A stretch of DNA of 6,970 nucleotides from contig CBDULQ010000199.1 in NCBI GenBank assembly GCA_965368115.1, forward strand, positions 1-6,970, given 5' to 3'. The translations under genes and the position numbers were made by a program. The notes below the pieces were generated by a model. That model made no database searches, was not told the DNA's origin, and saw only the letters and a list, made by a program, of their open reading frames with translations. Below are positions 1-6,124 of the stretch, one piece after another (position 1 is the first letter of the stretch; the number at the start of each line of letters is the position of its first letter). Source of the stretch: CBDULQ01 sp965368115 (GTDB lineage: Bacteria; Pseudomonadota; Gammaproteobacteria; SZUA-229).

Positions 1-924
1 TCCGCCGGTCTGTTCGGCAGTCTGCGCGATCGCCTGAGCAAAACCCGCAAGAGCCTTACCGACGGCATGGCCGACCTGGTGCTGGGCAAGAAAACCATTG
101 ATGACGAGCTACTGGAAGAACTGGAAACCCGGCTGCTGATGGCCGACGTCGGCGTGGACGCCACCAGCAAGATCATCGGCGATCTGACCCGGCGCGTCTC
201 ACGGAAAGACCTCAGGGATCCGGAAGCGCTGTTCGAAGCCCTGTGCGAAGACATGATCGAGATGCTGAAACCCTGCGATCAACCCTTGCAGATCAGCGCC
301 GATAAATCCCCGTTCGTGATTCTGGTGGTCGGCATCAACGGTGCCGGCAAGACCACCACCATCGGCAAACTGGCGCGCCGTTTCCAGGACCAGGGCAAGT
401 CGGTCATGCTGGCCGCCGGCGACACTTTCCGCGCCGCAGCGGTGGAACAGTTACAGACCTGGGGTGAACGCAATAACATCCCGGTAGTCGCCCAGGGCAC
501 CGGTGCCGACGCGGCTTCGGTCATTTTCGATGCCATCGAATCGGCGCGCTCGCGTAACATCGATATCGTGATTGCCGACACCGCCGGCCGTTTACATACC
601 CAGTCCAACCTGATGAACGAGCTGATCAAGATTAAACGGGTGATGACGAAACTGGACGCCACCGCACCTCACGAAACCCTGCTGGTCATGGATGCCGGCT
701 TTGGCCAGAACGGCCTGGTGCAGGCGCAGCAGTTTCATGATGCACTCGGCCTCAGCGGCCTGGTACTAACCAAGCTGGACGGCACCGCGAAAGGCGGCAT
801 CCTGTTCGCCATCGCCGAACAGCTGGGCACGCCGATACGTTTTATCGGCGTCGGCGAGAAAATCGAAGACCTGCGCGAGTTCCATGGCCGCGAGTTTGTC
901 GACGCCCTGCTGGATCGCCAATAG
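1..924 (+). CDS. ftsY: Signal recognition particle receptor FtsY (5'-truncated by window edge)
   Basis: SRP-receptor GTPase that docks ribosome-SRP complexes at the inner membrane and hands nascent membrane proteins to the Sec/YidC machinery. The frame is open from base 1, so the start and the acidic N-terminal A domain lie outside the window; the visible 307 residues cover the whole NG domain. The helical N domain occupies about residues 1-95. The G domain shows the P-loop GINGAGKTTT (about 111-120), GDTFRAAA (about 140-147), DTAGR (about 193-197), the guanine-specificity motif TKLDG (about 257-261) and the C-terminal GVGEKIEDLREF stretch. The motif usually written DA(S/T)TGQNA in FtsY reads DAGFGQNG here, which is unusual but may be a tolerated substitution. 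The stop is followed 41 bases later by ftsE, the usual ftsYEX arrangement and probably one operon. The identification is very secure. Confidence 0.97.
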   Translation, partial: SAGLFGSLRDRLSKTRKSLTDGMADLVLGKKTIDDELLEELETRLLMADVGVDATSKIIGDLTRRVSRKDLRDPEALFEALCEDMIEMLKPCDQPLQISADKSPFVILVVGINGAGKTTTIGKLARRFQDQGKSVMLAAGDTFRAAAVEQLQTWGERNNIPVVAQGTGADAASVIFDAIESARSRNIDIVIADTAGRLHTQSNLMNELIKIKRVMTKLDATAPHETLLVMDAGFGQNGLVQAQQFHDALGLSGLVLTKLDGTAKGGILFAIAEQLGTPIRFIGVGEKIEDLREFHGREFVDALLDRQ

Positions 925-965
925 CCTGCTTGCCTTCCCGCCGGTTTAGGGCACAATAAGCCTCC

Positions 966-1640
966 ATGATTCGTTTCGATATGGTCAGCAAGCGTTATCC
1001 CGGTGGGCACGAGGCACTGAATGGTGTCAGTTTTCATCTTCCCCGCGGTCGCATGGCCTATCTCACCGGCCATTCCGGTGCCGGTAAAAGCACCCTGCTC
1101 AAGCTCATTGCGCTGATCGAACGCCCCAGTCGCGGCAATATCATACTCGACGGTGTTAACCTGGCCACGGTCAGCAATCGCAAGGTGCCGTTCATTCGCC
1201 GCAACATCGGCATCATTTTCCAGAACCATCACCTGCTCTACGATCGCCCGGTGTTCGACAATGTGGCCCTGCCGCTGATCATCGCTGGTTACGAGCACCG
1301 CGAAATCGGCAAACGGGTGCGTGCGGCGCTGGACCAGGTGGGCCTGCTCAACAAGGAAAAGGCCGACCCGATTACCCTGTCCGGCGGTGAACAGCAACGG
1401 GTGGGCATTGCCCGCGCCATCGTACACAAACCGTCACTGCTGCTCGCCGACGAACCCACCGGTAACCTGGATCCGGAGCTGTCACGCAGCATCATGGACC
1501 TGTTCGCCCGCTTCAACCAGGTGGGGGTGACGGTACTCATCGCCAGTCACGATCTGGACCTGATAAAACAGATGGGCAGCCCGGTGATCAGCCTCAACCA
1601 GGGCCAGCTCACCCATGACGACCTGCAGGAGCCGGCCTGA
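966..1640 (+). CDS. ftsE: Cell division ATP-binding protein FtsE
   Basis: Cytoplasmic ATPase of the FtsEX ABC-type complex. It does not transport a solute; ATP hydrolysis drives FtsX to activate periplasmic septal peptidoglycan hydrolases (through EnvC in E. coli). The 224-residue length is normal for the family. Visible motifs are Walker A GHSGAGKST (35-43), the Q-loop Gln in IIFQNHH (Q86), the signature LSGGEQQRV (138-146), Walker B LLLADEP (158-164), the D-loop NLDP (167-170) and the H-loop His in IASHD (H195). The opening MIRFDMVSKRYPGG aligns with E. coli FtsE, which fixes the ATG at 966. No good Shine-Dalgarno sequence precedes that ATG, so translation may be coupled to upstream ftsY. 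The stop overlaps the ftsX start by one base (TGATG). Confidence 0.97.
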   Translation: MIRFDMVSKRYPGGHEALNGVSFHLPRGRMAYLTGHSGAGKSTLLKLIALIERPSRGNIILDGVNLATVSNRKVPFIRRNIGIIFQNHHLLYDRPVFDNVALPLIIAGYEHREIGKRVRAALDQVGLLNKEKADPITLSGGEQQRVGIARAIVHKPSLLLADEPTGNLDPELSRSIMDLFARFNQVGVTVLIASHDLDLIKQMGSPVISLNQGQLTHDDLQEPA

Positions 1641-2599
1641 TGGCGAAACCGGAAAGCGCCAATCAGCGCGCGCGCAGTTCCCCGTTCAAGGCGTATTTCG
1701 TCAACCACCTGCGCACCTTCATCGGCAGCCTGGGCTTTCTGTGGCGCAACGCCCTGTCCAGCAGCATGACCATGGCGGTGATTGCGATCGCCCTGGCGCT
1801 GCCCAGCGGCATGTATGTACTGCTCAACAACCTGAGTCAGGTCAGCGTGGGCTGGGACGACAGTGCGCAGATTTCCCTGTTCCTGAAAACCGACGTCAAT
1901 GACGACCAGGCGGAAAAGCTGGTCAACAAACTGAAGTTGCATGAGGACATCGAGCGGGTGACGCTGATTCATCGCGATCAGGCGCTCAAGGAGTTTCAAC
2001 GGGTGTCCGGGTTCTCCGACGCCATTGAAGCCCTGGGCGAGAATCCCCTGCCCCATGTGCTGGCGGTGCAACCGAAAGTCGATCCGCAGCGCCCGGACAA
2101 GATCAATCACCTGGTCACCGAGTTGGGCAAGCTGAAGCAGGTGGATATCGCCCGGCTGGACCTGCAGTGGGTGAAGCGCCTGTATGCCATGCTGGAAATC
2201 GCGCATCGTAGCATCTGGCTGATCTCCAGCCTGCTCGGCCTGGCGGTACTGCTGGTGGTGGGTAACACCATTCGCCTGGACATCCAGAATCGGCGCGAAG
2301 AAATCGAAGTCACCAAACTGATCGGCGCCACCAACGCTTTCATCCGCCGCCCTTTCCTCTACACCGGTCTCTGGTATGGCCTGTGTGGCGGGCTGCTGGC
2401 CTGGCTGCTGACCAGCCTGTCGCTGCTGCTGATCGACGACTCGGTGGCTAGCCTAGCCGTGCTGTACAGCAGCAATTTCCAGCTCAGCGGACTGAGCGGC
2501 GGCGAAACCCTGCTGCTCATCAGCCTGAGTTCGGCGCTGGGCCTGGGTGGTTCCTGGTTGGCGGTTTCACGGCATTTGCATGAAATCGAGCCGAGCTAA
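1640..2599 (+). CDS. ftsX: Cell division protein FtsX (ABC permease-like subunit)
   Basis: Inner-membrane partner of FtsE in the divisome; its periplasmic loop recruits and activates the amidase activator. The 319 residues show the four-segment FtsX topology: a basic cytoplasmic N-terminus, TM1 about 43-62, a periplasmic domain about 63-188, TM2 about 190-210, TM3 about 243-265 and TM4 about 289-310. The conserved cytoplasmic segment after TM2 (about 209-243, including RREEIEVTKLIGAT) is characteristic of the FtsX/MacB permease fold and contacts the ATPase. The start is supported by AGGAG at 1627-1631, eight bases before the ATG, and by the one-base overlap with ftsE, which implies translational coupling. 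A short T-run lies just after the stop, but I see no convincing hairpin with it. Confidence 0.96.
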   Translation: MAKPESANQRARSSPFKAYFVNHLRTFIGSLGFLWRNALSSSMTMAVIAIALALPSGMYVLLNNLSQVSVGWDDSAQISLFLKTDVNDDQAEKLVNKLKLHEDIERVTLIHRDQALKEFQRVSGFSDAIEALGENPLPHVLAVQPKVDPQRPDKINHLVTELGKLKQVDIARLDLQWVKRLYAMLEIAHRSIWLISSLLGLAVLLVVGNTIRLDIQNRREEIEVTKLIGATNAFIRRPFLYTGLWYGLCGGLLAWLLTSLSLLLIDDSVASLAVLYSSNFQLSGLSGGETLLLISLSSALGLGGSWLAVSRHLHEIEPS

Positions 2600-2638
2600 G
2601 CATTTTTTGAAATATCTCGCCTGCCACACAGTTTCTAC

Positions 2639-2647
2639 TGCTATATT
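2639..2647 (+). promoter_or_regulatory. Possible extended -10 promoter for the receiver-protein gene
   Basis: TG at 2639-2640, one base, then TATATT (2642-2647) matches an extended -10 element (TGnTATAAT) with one mismatch. No good -35 hexamer lies at 16-18 bases upstream, which extended -10 promoters can tolerate. Transcription would begin near 2654 and give a leader of about 160 bases before the gene at 2815. This is a sequence match only, in an AT-rich gap where chance matches are common. Confidence 0.4.
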
Positions 2648-2679
2648 CTAGATAAAGCGTCTCGATTAAATGATATTCG

Positions 2680-2717
2680 GGCTTCATCGGGCATGCCCCC
2701 TGTGCCATCCTGAAGCC
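2680..2717 (+). other. Stem-loop in the leader upstream of the receiver-protein gene
   Basis: GGCTTCA (2680-2686) is perfectly complementary to TGAAGCC (2711-2717). ATAT on both outer sides (2673-2676 and 2718-2721) could extend the stem across a three-base bulge. Inside the loop lies a perfect 10-base palindrome GGGCATGCCC (2689-2698), and GGCA (2690-2693) can alternatively pair with TGCC (2703-2706). No T-run follows, so it is not an intrinsic terminator for ftsX. It could be a structured 5' leader, or the palindrome could be a protein-binding site; neither is shown. The rest of the 215-base gap holds the candidate promoter, a 36-codon unsupported ORF and a small hairpin before the next start. 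Confidence 0.4.
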
Positions 2718-2814
2718 ATATTTCCACAGTCCATGAACAGTGTATTCGACCATTGGCCGGAAGCCGGGCGAATCAATTGATTAGTAAATTTTTAAAGCAT
2801 TCTCCAGAAATGCG

Positions 2815-3696
2815 ATGGAAAGTTCGGATTTTTCTATGATTAGTGAACAACGCGTCCTCCTGATCGACCATTCCGGCACCGCCCTGGCGCTGATTACCAA
2901 GCTGATACAGAAAAACATCCCCGGCACCATCGTCGATGTTGCCCACACCCCGGAAGAAGCGCGCGAACAGCTGGGCAGGAACAAATACCGGCTGATCACC
3001 ATGTCCCGCAACCTGCCGGGTACCGACTGTCACGAGCTGCTGAAACAGATTCGCATGGATATGGGCATCAAGCGCACACCGCTGATCGTGGTTTCTGGCG
3101 AAAACGTCGGCCTGTTCGAGGACAGCATGAGCTGCGAACTGGTGAACGGCTATTTCGACAAGAAACTGGGGCAGGACAAGCTGGTAGGCTATATTCGCTC
3201 GTTCCTCTATGAAGGCATGCCGGATACCCGGGTACTGGGCCATATTCTGTATGTCGAGGACAGCCCGACCATTTCACGGGTGATCTGTGAAATACTCGAC
3301 CGCCACGGCCACAACCACATCCTGGCACGTAATGCGGAGCAGGCCCTGCAACACCTGAACCAGTCGCTGACCGGCAACGAAATCGCACCCTTCGACCTGG
3401 TGCTGACCGACATCCAGCTGGACGGCCATATGTCGGGGCGGGATCTAATCCGGGAAATCCGCTACGGCATGGGCCTGAATCACGACCAGCTACCGATTCT
3501 GGTAACCACCTCCAGCAACTACGACGCCGACCCGATGGGCCTGAATCGAATCTTTTCAGCAGGTGCCAACGATATCCTGGAAAAGCCGGTCAGGGAGCCC
3601 ATGCTGATCGCAAGACTCAACAACCTGCTCAAGTCCCGCCAGCAATATCTTCATATAAATCAAGAACATGGCTACCAGACCGCAATAACCAAGTAA
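2815..3696 (+). CDS. Tandem receiver-domain protein with a degenerate first receiver
   Basis: A 293-residue soluble protein composed of two response-regulator receiver domains and no visible DNA-binding, cyclase or kinase output domain. The C-terminal receiver (about 141-275) looks active: acidic residues E148/D149 in YVEDS, phosphoacceptor D199 in LVLTDIQLDG, the T231/T232 region and the K257-P258 pair. In the N-terminal receiver (about 11-133) the acidic pair is D18-H19, and the phosphoacceptor position in LITMSRNLPG is S64 rather than Asp, while S94 and K116 are retained. This domain is therefore probably a pseudoreceiver. ATG 2836 (residue 8) is an alternative start close to the first beta strand; neither start has a strong Shine-Dalgarno sequence. 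It lies between ftsX and rpoH, where no such gene is found in E. coli. Its cognate kinase and its targets cannot be told from the sequence. Confidence 0.85.
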   Translation: MESSDFSMISEQRVLLIDHSGTALALITKLIQKNIPGTIVDVAHTPEEAREQLGRNKYRLITMSRNLPGTDCHELLKQIRMDMGIKRTPLIVVSGENVGLFEDSMSCELVNGYFDKKLGQDKLVGYIRSFLYEGMPDTRVLGHILYVEDSPTISRVICEILDRHGHNHILARNAEQALQHLNQSLTGNEIAPFDLVLTDIQLDGHMSGRDLIREIRYGMGLNHDQLPILVTTSSNYDADPMGLNRIFSAGANDILEKPVREPMLIARLNNLLKSRQQYLHINQEHGYQTAITK

Positions 3697-3711
3697 TTTA
3701 CTCAGTTTTTT

Positions 3712-3740
3712 TAGACATGGCTCTGAACTTGTACTAAACT
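3712..3740 (+). promoter_or_regulatory. Sigma-70-type promoter for rpoH
   Basis: TAGACA (3712-3717) matches the -35 consensus TTGACA at 5 of 6 bases. After a spacer of exactly 17 bases, TAAACT (3735-3740) matches the -10 consensus at 4 of 6. The expected start of transcription is near 3747, giving a leader of about 50 bases. The -10 element ends at the first base of the CIRCE operator, a geometry suited to repression. I found no sigma-32 type promoter (CTTGAA with CCCCATnT) in this gap. Confidence 0.6.
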
Positions 3741-3766
3741 TAGCACTCAAATCTCGTGAGTGCCAA
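3740..3766 (+). promoter_or_regulatory. CIRCE operator (HrcA binding site) upstream of rpoH
   Basis: The sequence reads TTAGCACTC, nine bases, then GAGTGCCAA. The CIRCE consensus is TTAGCACTC-N9-GAGTGCTAA, so 17 of 18 defined bases match and the spacer length is exact. CIRCE is bound by HrcA, the heat-shock repressor whose activity depends on GroEL in systems where it has been studied. Here it overlaps the expected transcription start of the rpoH promoter and ends 30 bases before the rpoH ATG. In the transcript the same inverted repeat could form a hairpin in the leader. The match is directly visible; that HrcA binds here is inferred, and no hrcA gene lies in the window. Confidence 0.88.
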
Positions 3767-3796
3767 TTAGAGCGCATTTATGAATTGGGAGCCAAT

Positions 3797-4660
3797 ATGT
3801 CCAACGAACTGATACTTGCCAAAAATCATTTACCGATTACCAGTGGCGGACTGGATCAGTATATTCAGCAGGTCAACACCATCCCCATGCTGACCGCCGA
3901 AGAAGAATACGATCTCGGCGTCCGACTGGAGCAGCAGGGCGATATCGAGGCTGCACAGCGGCTGATCATGTCTCACCTCCGTTTCGTTGTACGCATAGCC
4001 CGCGGTTACCAGGGCTATGGCCTGCCGCTGGCGGACCTGATCCAGGAAGGTAATGTCGGCCTGATGAAAGCCGTCCGACGTTTCAAGCCGGATCGCCAGG
4101 TCCGTCTGGTCTCCTTCGCCGTACACTGGATTCGCGCCGAAATTCACGAGTTCGTACTGCGCAACTGGCGTATCGTCAAAATCGCCACCACCAAGGCACA
4201 GCGTAAACTGTTCTTCAACCTGCGTAGCTCCAAGAAACGCCTGGGCTGGTTCAGCCGCGAAGAAGTGGAAGGTGTTGCCGAAGACCTCGGCGTCAAACCG
4301 GAAACCGTGCTGGAAATGGAAGCACGTTTGAGCAACTACGACGTGGCTTTCGACGGCTCACCGGACGAAGACGACGACAGCAGCTATGTATCGCCTTCGA
4401 CCTACCTGGCGGATACTCGCAATGATCCGGCCCAGCAGCTGGAAAAAGACGACTGGCGTGATCAGCAACTGAGCGTATTGCAGAGTTCGCTGGCCGAACT
4501 GGATGATCGCAGCCGCGACATTCTCATGTCACGCTGGCTGGACGACGAAAACAAGGCCACCCTGCACGAGCTGGCCGAGAAATACCAGGTCTCCGCCGAG
4601 CGTATTCGCCAGCTGGAGAAAAATGCCATGAAGAAGCTGAAAGTATCGCTGGAAGCATGA
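3797..4660 (+). CDS. rpoH: RNA polymerase heat-shock sigma factor RpoH (sigma-32)
   Basis: Alternative sigma factor that directs RNA polymerase to heat-shock promoters for chaperones and proteases. The ATG at 3797 gives 287 residues (E. coli has 284) and is preceded by GGGAG at 3787-3791; an in-frame TTG at 3785 overlaps that site and is less likely. Region 2 spans about 52-125, with LIMSHLRFVVRIARGY, the core-binding DLIQEGNVGLMKAV stretch and RLVSFAVHWIRAEIHEFVLRN. It is followed by the diagnostic RpoH box QRKLFFNLR (135-143). Region 4 occupies about 230-285, with the helix-turn-helix around TLHELAEKYQVSAERIRQLE. An acidic linker (about 186-195) separates the regions. Regulation is visible as a sigma-70-like promoter with an overlapping CIRCE operator. 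A strong terminator follows 20 bases after the stop. Confidence 0.97.
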   Translation: MSNELILAKNHLPITSGGLDQYIQQVNTIPMLTAEEEYDLGVRLEQQGDIEAAQRLIMSHLRFVVRIARGYQGYGLPLADLIQEGNVGLMKAVRRFKPDRQVRLVSFAVHWIRAEIHEFVLRNWRIVKIATTKAQRKLFFNLRSSKKRLGWFSREEVEGVAEDLGVKPETVLEMEARLSNYDVAFDGSPDEDDDSSYVSPSTYLADTRNDPAQQLEKDDWRDQQLSVLQSSLAELDDRSRDILMSRWLDDENKATLHELAEKYQVSAERIRQLEKNAMKKLKVSLEA

Positions 4661-4680
4661 GCTACTTCATGTAAGCCTTC

Positions 4681-4707
4681 AAAAAAGCGGCCAGTGGCCG
4701 CTTTTTT
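4681..4707 (+). terminator. Rho-independent terminator of rpoH
   Basis: A 12-bp perfect stem, AAAAAAGCGGCC (4681-4692) and GGCCGCTTTTTT (4696-4707), closes a three-base AGT loop. The GC core followed by six T residues is a textbook intrinsic terminator 20 bases after the rpoH stop. The A-run on the other side lets it work on the minus strand as well, although no minus-strand gene ends here. Confidence 0.93.
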
Positions 4708-4798
4708 ATTGCCCGCTCGAAAAAAACACGTTATTACTTGAACCGCAACTATACTTAAAGCGACCCAGACACTGACGGAATAGTGGTAATAACCGATC

Positions 4799-6061
4799 AT
4801 GAAACAAAACTCATTTCCCAATCGACTCCTGCAATGCCTCGGCATTCTGTTCATCTGCCTGATGAGTAATACCGGCTTTGCCGCCAGTATTGCAGGCACC
4901 GTACAACTGGTCGAAGGCACCGTGTGGATCCAGGGTGTGGACAACAAGATTCGCGCAATCAAAATCGACCAGCCGATCTATCAGGGCGATGTCATTATCA
5001 CCGGTCAGGACGGTGAATTACAGGCGCGTATGCAGGATGAAGCCATCATCGCGGTACGCGCCAATAGTAAACTGAAAATCGAATCTTATCGCGCCGAAGG
5101 CGATGAAGACGACAATGCGGTGTTCTCACTGATCGTCGGCACCTTTCGATCCATCACCGGCTGGATCGGCAAATACAATCGTAAGAATTACGCCATCAAA
5201 ACCACTGCTGCGACTATCGGTGTACGCGGCACTGACCATGAACCCATGTACATCCCGCCACCGGTACCCGGCATGAAACCACTGGGCGAACCCGGTGTAT
5301 ACGACAAGGTCAATTCCGGCCGCATCGTCATGAAGAACCAGTACGGCGAGTCAGAATTCGGCAAAGGCCAGGCTGGCTTTATCGGTCTCGACAGCAAACG
5401 CGCACCGACCCGCCTGAAGAACATTCCAACTTTTTTCAAACCCACACGTAACGAAAAACATATCGTTGATATCAAGAAGAGACAGCTAAAACGCCTGGAT
5501 CAGGGACTGATCGAGCGGCAACGCAAACTGCAACAACAGAACCGGGCTCGCCCCGCGGGTAAACCCATGCCCAAACTGCTGGACATGCGTCCAAAGCGCG
5601 GCGGCTTTGTACCCGCACCTGGAAAACCACAAGCGAAACCGCAGCAGGCGCCGCAAAAAAAGCTGGATAAAAAACCTGAATCAAGATTGCAGCCGTTACA
5701 GCGGCCACAGATTCAGGCCCCCTTGCCCAACAAAGTTCCTCAGCAACTGCAACCCATCGATCCTCGAACCCTGAAGCCGTCAACAGGCTCGCCGGATCAG
5801 TCACTGTTACAAAAAAAAACACCGCAGCAGCTGAAAACACCAACTCAATTGAAGACACCGACGCGAATCAGCCCGCTCACAAACAGCAAAACGACGAGCA
5901 GTGACAGCGAAAAGCAGGACAGTACGGAAAGGACACCGGATTCGACAAGCTTACAAAAATTAACCGCCCCGAAGTCGACGACCACCCTGTCGCCGACTAA
6001 TCAGTTGCAACAGAAACAGATTCAGACTCTGCAGCAGCCAATCATGATTCAGTCCCGATAG
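4799..6061 (+). CDS. Exported FecR-domain protein with Q/P/K-rich C-terminal tail
   Basis: A 420-residue protein with a Sec signal peptide: K2, R9, a hydrophobic core about 10-22, and likely cleavage after GFA (28). There is no lipobox, so it is probably periplasmic or exported. Residues about 32-150 fit the FecR domain fold, with GTVQLVEGTVWIQ, the YQGDVIITGQDGELQARM stretch, FSLIVGTFRSITG and the closing KTTAATIGVRGTD. This is the free-standing exported type, not the membrane-spanning FecR anti-sigma regulator; no sigma factor or TonB receptor gene is adjacent. From about 225 onward the sequence is low-complexity, rich in Gln, Pro, Lys, Thr and Ser, with a short LKTPT repeat (346-355), and is probably disordered. 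The upstream Shine-Dalgarno sequence is weak. The gene is flanked by its own strong terminators, so it appears monocistronic. Its function is unknown; a surface or cell-wall association is only a guess. Confidence 0.88.
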   Translation: MKQNSFPNRLLQCLGILFICLMSNTGFAASIAGTVQLVEGTVWIQGVDNKIRAIKIDQPIYQGDVIITGQDGELQARMQDEAIIAVRANSKLKIESYRAEGDEDDNAVFSLIVGTFRSITGWIGKYNRKNYAIKTTAATIGVRGTDHEPMYIPPPVPGMKPLGEPGVYDKVNSGRIVMKNQYGESEFGKGQAGFIGLDSKRAPTRLKNIPTFFKPTRNEKHIVDIKKRQLKRLDQGLIERQRKLQQQNRARPAGKPMPKLLDMRPKRGGFVPAPGKPQAKPQQAPQKKLDKKPESRLQPLQRPQIQAPLPNKVPQQLQPIDPRTLKPSTGSPDQSLLQKKTPQQLKTPTQLKTPTRISPLTNSKTTSSDSEKQDSTERTPDSTSLQKLTAPKSTTTLSPTNQLQQKQIQTLQQPIMIQSR

Positions 6062-6071
6062 ATAAATTGCG

Positions 6072-6112
6072 CACATAAAAAAAGCGGCTATGAAAGCCGC
6101 TTTTTTTATGTG
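6072..6112. terminator. Bidirectional terminator between convergent genes
   Basis: A perfect 18-bp inverted repeat (6072-6089 with 6095-6112) closes a five-base loop ATGAA. The stem has a GCGGCT/AGCCGC core flanked by A7 on the left and T7 on the right, so it reads as an intrinsic terminator on both strands. It sits 10 bases after the FecR-domain gene stop and 12 bases beyond the stop of the convergent DsrC-like gene, so it most likely ends both transcripts. Confidence 0.93.
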
Positions 6113-6124
6113 TCGATATTACAG

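Noticed and set aside
930..957. Promoter between ftsY and ftsE (TTGCCT, 16 bases, CACAAT)
   Set aside because: Both hexamers are weak and the start would fall at the ftsE ATG; the 41-base gap fits co-transcription with ftsY better.
735..1427. Long minus-strand open frame spanning the end of ftsY and much of ftsE
   Set aside because: It is antisense to two clear conserved genes and its translation shows no recognisable family; it reflects the GC-rich codon usage of the plus strand.
1547..2206. Long minus-strand open frame across the ftsE/ftsX junction
   Set aside because: It is a shadow of ftsE and ftsX with no domain resemblance and no ribosome site.
2591..2608. T-run just after the ftsX stop as an intrinsic terminator
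   Set aside because: No GC-rich hairpin precedes the six T residues.
3692..3712. Terminator after the receiver-protein gene (AGTAA/TTACT next to a T7 run)
   Set aside because: The inverted repeat is AT-only with a one-base centre, so it would not form a stable terminator stem.
4750..4755. TATACT as a sigma-70 -10 element for the FecR-domain gene
   Set aside because: The hexamer is good (5 of 6), but no acceptable -35 lies 16-18 bases upstream and there is no TG extension; it may be real but is not supported enough to annotate.
4737..4769. Possible sigma-32 promoter upstream of the FecR-domain gene (CTTGAA at 4737-4742 with ACCCAGAC downstream)
   Set aside because: The -35 is a perfect match, but the spacer to the -10-like bases is about 20, well beyond the 13-15 expected, and the -10 match is poor.
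5472..5858. Minus-strand open frame opposite the FecR-protein tail
   Set aside because: It lies antisense to the tail of a gene whose signal peptide, domain and terminator are all in order; its Ala/Val-rich translation is typical of an antisense shadow.
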